Shown one piece after another: positions 14,288 through 17,766 of a stretch of DNA of 17,766 bases; the first letter of the stretch is position 1, and each line of letters begins with the position of its first letter. Origin of the DNA: Natrinema soli (GTDB lineage Archaea > Halobacteriota > Halobacteria > Halobacteriales > Natrialbaceae); the NCBI RefSeq assembly GCF_028618695.1, contig NZ_JAQIVI010000057.1, positions 5,074 through 22,839 of the forward strand, written 5' to 3'. Both the position numbers and the translations under genes were made by a program. The notes below the pieces were generated by a model that had not been told where the DNA came from, did no database searches, and saw only the letters and a list, made by a program, of their open reading frames with translations.

Positions 14288-14428
14288 TTACTCGCCAGCT
14301 CCCTCGCCACCGAGCATTTCAGCCGTGTCCCGACAATTCGAGCAAGCGTGTAACGTCCCGTCGTTGGCCGAAAACACACGCTTGTATCGATCTGTAACAT
14401 GGTTGCCACAGTTATCGCAGTGTGCCAT
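14288..14428 (-). CDS. DUF7563-like haloarchaeal zinc-finger protein
   Basis: This 46-residue protein begins MAHCDNCGNHVTDRYKRVF and ends in a Gly/Glu tail. Two CxxC pairs, CDNC and CSNC, and the HVxxxxxRVF...DGxxHAC pattern match the small zinc-finger proteins grouped as DUF7563 in haloarchaea. These bind one zinc and are thought to mediate nucleic acid or protein contacts. The ATG overlaps the stop of a membrane micro-frame (TAATG), so it belongs to the SWIM-protein operon. An in-frame upstream start is not favoured because it would run across that micro-frame. Confidence 0.8.
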   Translation of the reverse strand: MAHCDNCGNHVTDRYKRVFSANDGTLHACSNCRDTAEMLGGEGAGE

Positions 14429-14526
14429 TAGGCGAACCCTCGGATAGCACAAAGGGCCAGCGAGGCAGCCATCAGATACAGCCCAGTGCCGGCGAGCAAC
14501 AGTCACGAGACTGAGTACTCACTCAT
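14428..14526 (-). pseudogene. Membrane micro-ORF with an in-frame TGA
   Basis: From an ATG at 14526, which overlaps the end of the SWIM gene, the frame reads MSEYSVS, then TGA, then LLLAGTGLYLMAASLALCA and IRGFA to a TAA. The second part is a good single membrane helix. The TAA overlaps the ATG of the DUF7563-like gene. The overlaps on both sides suggest an original 32-residue membrane protein in a tightly packed operon, broken by a change such as TGG (Trp) to TGA. Restart at the TTG just after the stop is possible. Confidence 0.45.
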
Positions 14527-15223
14527 CGAACCGACACCCCTCCCTGTGAGTGGCGAACTCCTTACGTCCAGTCACGACCTCACGAGCGCAGTCACGGCAG
14601 CGGTAGAACTTCGCGTCCGTCAGCTGGCCGTACTTGTCGTACTCTGCGAAGGGTCCCTTCCACGGATCGGCGTCGTCCTCGAGGAGCTCCGCATCTTCAA
14701 CAGCCTCGCGAACAGTCACACCTCCGTCGGTCATGGCGACCTTGCCTGAGTCAGACTCGGTAGTAACCTCGATGCTGTCGGTGTCTCGGAAGCAACTCCA
14801 ACACTCAAGATCGTCGCCAGCATCCACCGTATTCAGTTCCCCACACTCGCACCTGCACGTCTCGACATCGTCCGCACTCTCGCTCTCCTCGTGTCCGTCG
14901 ACGTCGTCACGGGTGACGTGTTCACCGAGCTTGCCGGCGACGTCCCCACTATCAGGAACCGTACGCTCGCCCGTCGCGAACCCGACTCGGCGTCGGTGCT
15001 TACACTTGACGTCTCGGTACTCGTGGTCAGGACAGGTGCACGCCCCGAGCAGCGTGTTCACGACGTAGCTACTGCCGGATTCGCTCACGACCTCGTACTC
15101 ACCGCGGCGGCCGGCCACGTCGCCGACGTCCTCCAGGACGGTCAGATATTGCTCGAGGGCGCGTCGGTCTCGGTCGTCGAATTGTTCGCCAACTTCTTGG
15201 CTTCGGGTAACGTTCTGGTTCAT
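14519..15223 (-). CDS. SWIM zinc-finger protein with additional C-terminal zinc sites
   Basis: This is a 234-residue protein. Residues 45-80 contain the SWIM pattern: C62-T-C64 PDHEYRDVK C74-K-H76. An acidic linker follows. Then come CRCEC (123-127) with CWSC (141-144), and a final finger with CRDC (209-212) and HREGC (226-230). SWIM domains bind DNA or proteins and are frequent in small haloarchaeal mobile-element proteins. Its downstream neighbours are overlapping small genes in the same direction. On the other side it is divergent from a winged-helix regulator. The specific role is unknown. The ATG at 15223 is the only sensible start. Confidence 0.85.
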   Translation of the reverse strand: MNQNVTRSQEVGEQFDDRDRRALEQYLTVLEDVGDVAGRRGEYEVVSESGSSYVVNTLLGACTCPDHEYRDVKCKHRRRVGFATGERTVPDSGDVAGKLGEHVTRDDVDGHEESESADDVETCRCECGELNTVDAGDDLECWSCFRDTDSIEVTTESDSGKVAMTDGGVTVREAVEDAELLEDDADPWKGPFAEYDKYGQLTDAKFYRCRDCAREVVTGRKEFATHREGCRFDE

Positions 15224-15319
15224 GCTGTTTGCTTCAGCACTTCGGCGGGCGTTCCAGCGCCCGTCGGTTTCTACAACCGATCAGTGCTTACTCCACCCTA
15301 TGCAGGCAACTGCATCAAA

Positions 15320-15354
15320 CCTTTGCATCTTACTGCAGCAGTTAGCTGCAAAGG
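15320..15354. promoter_or_regulatory. Inverted repeat in the divergent promoter region
   Basis: CCTTTGCA (15320-15327) and TGCAAAGG (15347-15354) are perfect inverted arms separated by 19 bases, with TGCA words repeated around them (15299-15398), including a further TGCAAAGG at 15393-15400. The repeat lies between the SWIM gene and the winged-helix gene and is a good candidate operator for the latter's product. The rest of 15224-15409 shows no gene. Confidence 0.45.
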
Positions 15355-15409
15355 CGTATTAGGATTCATCGCGAAGGGACTAATGCAGATGCATGCAAAG
15401 GACGACGTA

Positions 15410-15640
15410 ATGGCAGAACGTAACGACGACTCTGGCCGCTACACCAAGACGTACCCGCTTGAGGACTTTCTCACCGCGCTCGAGGAACTCGGCGGCGCTG
15501 CGGGCACGCAGGACGTGGCTGACGAGGTCGGATGCAAGTATCGAACGGCGAACGCCAAGCTTCACGAGCTCGAGGACGAAGGTGAGATCACATCACGGAA
15601 GGTTGGGAACGCTTATCTGTGGGAGCTGGTCGACGAATGA
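15410..15640 (+). CDS. Winged-helix DNA-binding regulator
   Basis: This 76-residue protein consists almost entirely of a winged helix: YPLEDFLTALEELGG (helix 1), TQDVADEVGCKYRTANAKLH (helix-turn-helix) and ITSRKVGNAYLWEL (wing). It would act as a transcription regulator, probably of the divergent SWIM operon and of itself through the inverted repeat upstream. In-frame ATGs at 15383 and 15389 are also possible: a TATA-like CGTATTA at 15356-15362 would place a leaderless start there. The next frame overlaps its stop (ATGA). Confidence 0.85.
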   Translation: MAERNDDSGRYTKTYPLEDFLTALEELGGAAGTQDVADEVGCKYRTANAKLHELEDEGEITSRKVGNAYLWELVDE

Positions 15641-15717
15641 GGGGGAAGCAGAGCGCCCCCGATCTACTCGAGGAACTCCGCGAGGTCGTCTGTGAAGGGA
15701 GTGATGGCAATGAGTAA
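15637..15717 (+). CDS. Small 26-residue protein overlapping the regulator
   Basis: This frame starts ATG in the regulator's stop (ATGA) and reads MRGKQSAPDLLEELREVVCE, then a short tail. It is an amphipathic helix. Its end overlaps the ATG of a further truncated frame. The packing suggests it was a real member of the operon. The function is unknown. Confidence 0.45.
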   Translation: MRGKQSAPDLLEELREVVCEGSDGNE

Positions 15718-15736
15718 CCAAGAGGTCTGTCGCTAA
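15710..15736 (+). pseudogene. Truncated start of the next operon gene
   Basis: An ATG overlapping the previous gene's end starts MSNQEVCR and then hits TAA, six bases before the AT-rich cargo gene. The operon is otherwise packed with overlapping starts, so this looks like the front of a gene cut off where the cargo joins. It is too short to prove. Confidence 0.35.
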
Positions 15737-15742
15737 GAATTC

Positions 15743-16621
15743 ATGAACGACAACAAAACAGTCTTGAAGTTACATGATTCTGGAGATAGTCGATACTCAT
15801 TGAACTTCCTTGCAGACGACAAGGGGGTGATAGCCAAGAAATTGTCTGAATTGCATCGCGATAAAGATTTAGAAATTGCCACTTCGCAAGATGATATTGG
15901 AGATAACACAATATATCTCATCTATACAAAGACCCCATTCGAGTCAGCGTATTTGAATTTCGAAAGTGAGGAAGAAACTCTTCAATGGATCAACGAGCAC
16001 TTCACAGAGGGTGACAACTATGTGTTACGCGAAGTCATCACCCTCTTTGACGGAATAATCACAGAAAAGGAAGAGCAAGGGGAGACCTTCTCTACATACA
16101 AGAAGATGAATTTAGAGGCCATCCCCGATATCTTGAATCAGGTTGAATGGCGGCAGCAAGTCCCTGATGTTGGGGCTGAATTGCTCTCTCATTTTATTCT
16201 CTCACATCCTATGCCGAACACGAATCATAGAACAGGAATTGGACTACTGGATCGTTACCTCTCATCATTCGATGGGGGGTTTGTGATGCCAGACACTGGT
16301 GAGGAGGATGTCTGGTATCCCTGGGCAAAAGGTTATATTTACGACTCGAAGCGAATACTCACTCTTCGGAACCATTTCTTGAAATTCAAACACGCAAATG
16401 GCTTTGGTTATGAGGCTGCTGAGCGAAAGGAAGGCATCCTAATTGAGTTCGGTGACCTTGATTTTAGTCGATCTGACTATCACACCCACTATACCGCTCG
16501 TCATCTCAAGCGGACGCGTGAGTTTGTGGTCACTGTCTTAGAAGAGGCAGATGCTACTCATTTACGTGAGGAAAATGACGATGGGAAACGAGCGTTCATA
16601 GACCGGCTCCGAGAAGAGTGA
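15743..16621 (+). CDS. Fic/Doc-like domain protein (tentative), AT-rich cargo gene
   Basis: This 292-residue protein carries AELLSHFILSHPMPNTNHRT (145-164), followed by a helix (GIGLLDRYLSSF). The pattern helix, H-P-x-P-x-x-N-x-R-T, helix resembles the Fic/Doc active-site motif (HPFxxGNxR or HxFxNxNKRT), with His155, Asn161 and Arg163 in place. Fic proteins transfer AMP or phosphate to target proteins, and Doc is a toxin. The N-terminal 100 residues and the C-terminal 110 are not recognised. Codon use is visibly AT-richer than in flanking genes (AGA, TTA, ATA occur often), which points to transfer. There is no TATA element at the expected position. No antitoxin is obvious next to it. The Fic assignment rests on one motif and should be regarded as a hypothesis. 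Confidence 0.6.
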   Translation: MNDNKTVLKLHDSGDSRYSLNFLADDKGVIAKKLSELHRDKDLEIATSQDDIGDNTIYLIYTKTPFESAYLNFESEEETLQWINEHFTEGDNYVLREVITLFDGIITEKEEQGETFSTYKKMNLEAIPDILNQVEWRQQVPDVGAELLSHFILSHPMPNTNHRTGIGLLDRYLSSFDGGFVMPDTGEEDVWYPWAKGYIYDSKRILTLRNHFLKFKHANGFGYEAAERKEGILIEFGDLDFSRSDYHTHYTARHLKRTREFVVTVLEEADATHLREENDDGKRAFIDRLREE

Positions 16622-16624
16622 CAA

Positions 16625-16873
16625 CTAATCCGGGAGATTGGCGAGTTTTCGTCCGACCTCGTGCGAATCCTTACTGAGTTGCGAACGCCCCTCTGTCTGT
16701 TCTTCTAGGACTCGCTTGAACTCTTCAAGTTCCATTGTATCCCAAATACGTGTCTCACACATATGAAGATAGTGCACGTGTCCACCAGGCCCCACGTGGC
16801 GCTCCCGAATAGATAAACCAGAAAGGACGATATCAAATCTCGAGTTGTTCCTCTCACAACTTCGGGATCTCAA
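16625..16873 (-). CDS. Hypothetical protein, probably frameshifted near its N-terminus
   Basis: The clear part reads RFDIVLSGLSIRERHVGPGG, then HVHYLHMCETRIWDTMELEEF and a charged helical tail ending KLANLPD. Upstream, another frame starting GTG at 16901 reads VSAVWWFVELEIPKL and then stops. Joining the two by a single-base shift near 16855 gives a continuous protein of about 90 residues that makes better structural sense than the basic N-terminus of the main frame (MRSRSCERNN). I do not recognise the family. It ends 3 bases after, and converges with, the Fic-like gene, and it lies in the same direction as the next gene upstream. An internal start at MCETRI is an alternative. Confidence 0.5.
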   Translation of the reverse strand: MRSRSCERNNSRFDIVLSGLSIRERHVGPGGHVHYLHMCETRIWDTMELEEFKRVLEEQTEGRSQLSKDSHEVGRKLANLPD

Positions 16874-16941
16874 GTTCTACAAACCACCATACAGCTGACA
16901 CCCGTTACGATCGTCCTCAGAGAAGCTGTTTGAAAAAGAAA

Positions 16942-17289
16942 CTATTCTTCGTCTTCCGAGGCAACAGCGCTCATAGCGTCCATTCCTTGCTGGATCGGAT
17001 GCTCTTCGTAGAGCTCCTCGCTTCGCAGAAACCCATCTGAGAGGATGTTATCTTCCATACCGCTCTCGTAGACAACCCTCCAGCCGTGACCTGCTTCGTA
17101 GGTCACGGCTGTCACCCAGTCGTAGCCGATGAACATCGCAGTGTCCATAACCATCCCGTGTTCCGGATCAAATTTCGTCGTCTGAGGCATTATTGACTGG
17201 ATGCTCTCGTGTCGTTCGAGTGAGTCACGCTCAGTATCCTTGAGTGGGCGGTCTGGAAGCGATTCAACAAGGGATCCATCTTGAGCCAT
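16942..17289 (-). CDS. Hypothetical acidic protein
   Basis: This 115-residue protein starts MAQDGSLVESLPDRPLKD and includes a beta-rich centre (MVMDTAMFIGYDWVTAVTYE, WRVVYESGMEDN) and an acidic end (SAVASEDEE). No motif is recognised. A TATA-like element centred about 27 bases before the ATG at 17289 supports this start over an in-frame ATG at 17337. The next gene downstream in the same direction is the probably frameshifted protein, and the two may form a unit. Confidence 0.7.
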   Translation of the reverse strand: MAQDGSLVESLPDRPLKDTERDSLERHESIQSIMPQTTKFDPEHGMVMDTAMFIGYDWVTAVTYEAGHGWRVVYESGMEDNILSDGFLRSEELYEEHPIQQGMDAMSAVASEDEE

Positions 17290-17310
17290 ACTCCAAGTAG
17301 CTCTTGGCAC

Positions 17311-17318
17311 GTAAATAA
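17311..17318 (-). promoter_or_regulatory. TATA-like element of the acidic hypothetical gene
   Basis: The minus strand reads TTATTTACG, centred about 27 bases before the ATG at 17289, the spacing for a leaderless transcript. Confidence 0.5.
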
Positions 17319-17394
17319 CCGTTCGGCGTGGGTCCAAATGTGGTGCCCTAATGGGGGGTCTCTCCTTCGGTTTCAGTATCTGGACTGACTGTCA

Positions 17395-17766
17395 ATGGCA
17401 TCTAACATCACTCCTGCAGTTGACGACGATGCCCCCGCTTTGGCGGGGGCGATCGTCATCCACGCCAAGAAAGTCTGTGAAACAGCTGATCATCTCTGGC
17501 GTGTACTTGGAGACGTCTCGATTCCCGTGGATGGACTAACTGACACTCGACAACAGCACAAAGTCTCGTTCGGAACAGAGTCAATGGCACGAGTCTACAT
17601 CTACCAGACGATCTACGACCTCGCCCAAAGCGAGGTCGCAGATCGGCTTGAAAACCGTCCAGCACTGCTGAAACAGCTAGGTTTGAATAAGGTACCGACT
17701 CAGCAGAATCTCTCATACGCTTGGAACCAATTCAGCGAGCAGACCAAGACCACGCTTGAGGCCGCT
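17395..17766 (+). CDS. Haloarchaeal transposase, N-terminal part (runs off window)
   Basis: The frame is open from the ATG at 17395 to the window end (124 codons). It reads MASNITPAVDDDAPALAGAI, continues with IYQTIYDLAQSEVADRL (helix-turn-helix-like), NRPALLKQLGLNKVPTQQNL and SYAWNQFSEQTKTTLEAA. This is the N-terminal DNA-binding region seen in a group of haloarchaeal IS transposases whose DDE domain follows; I cannot name the exact IS family. The left end of the element should lie between about 17340 and 17394. Two strong hairpins lie within this segment. Confidence 0.65.
   Translation, partial: MASNITPAVDDDAPALAGAIVIHAKKVCETADHLWRVLGDVSIPVDGLTDTRQQHKVSFGTESMARVYIYQTIYDLAQSEVADRLENRPALLKQLGLNKVPTQQNLSYAWNQFSEQTKTTLEAA
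17610..17644. repeat. 15-bp near-perfect hairpin inside the transposase gene
   Basis: GATCTACGACCTCGC and its inverted partner GCGAGGTCGCAGATC differ at one position and are separated by 5 bases. A second hairpin, GCCCCCGC-TTTG-GCGGGGGC, lies at 17431-17450. Both are inside the coding frame. Confidence 0.5.

Noticed and set aside
14634..15068. 144-codon Ser-rich plus-strand frame
   Set aside because: It is antisense to the SWIM protein, whose zinc motifs are clear.
1..17766. CRISPR arrays, tRNA or rRNA genes
   Set aside because: No regularly spaced repeats and no cloverleaf or rRNA-like segments were noticed on either strand; a covariance-model search would be decisive.

Overview
The window looks like an accessory replicon, or an integrated plasmid-like region, of a haloarchaeon. 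The evidence is GC-rich DNA, acidic proteins full of Asp and Glu, TATA-type promoters about 27 bases upstream of several ATG codons (leaderless starts), an Orc1/Cdc6 initiator, a ParA with a small acidic partner, an archaeal XPB helicase with its Bax1 nuclease, and haloarchaeal-type transposase remains. A member of the Natrialbales is plausible, but the genus cannot be set from sequence alone.

Left part (1-2530): two minus-strand transcription units. One encodes a VirB2/pilin-like small membrane protein and a large secreted protein that runs off the window, which suggests a conjugation or secretion module. The other encodes a 41-residue peptide and an HNH nuclease-like domain fused to four membrane helices. 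Next, on the plus strand, is a subtilisin-family (S8) protease with a complete catalytic set but broken by a single frameshift (2563-4049).

Middle (4327-8655): a minus-strand pair (an uncharacterised coiled-coil protein and a pRiA4b ORF-3-like protein) is divergent from a plus-strand XPB-Bax1 helicase-nuclease pair with overlapping genes. It is followed by a graveyard (8656-9300) holding a clipped KTSC-domain gene and the C-terminal relic of an IS5-type transposase, then a 53-residue gene.

Replication and partition core (9600-13112): orc1/cdc6 on the minus strand, an upstream origin-like region with repeated GTCCAGAA/GC-tract boxes around an AT-rich stretch, a 36-residue gene whose promoter position is covered by an 18-bp palindrome, and a parA-partner operon.

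Right part (13200-17766): small minus-strand genes, one apparently split by a 195-bp MITE-like element with perfect 18-bp inverted ends. These are followed by a zinc-protein operon (SWIM protein, a membrane micro-ORF with an in-frame stop, a DUF7563-like zinc finger) divergent from a winged-helix regulator. That regulator operon stops abruptly at an AT-richer cargo gene whose product carries a Fic/Doc-like motif. Two more genes of unknown function and the start of a haloarchaeal transposase close the window.

Overall this is a plasmid backbone with several cargo modules, some intact and some decaying. The least familiar parts are the HNH-membrane fusion, the coiled-coil/pRiA4b/XPB/Bax1 cluster, and the Fic-like cargo gene.
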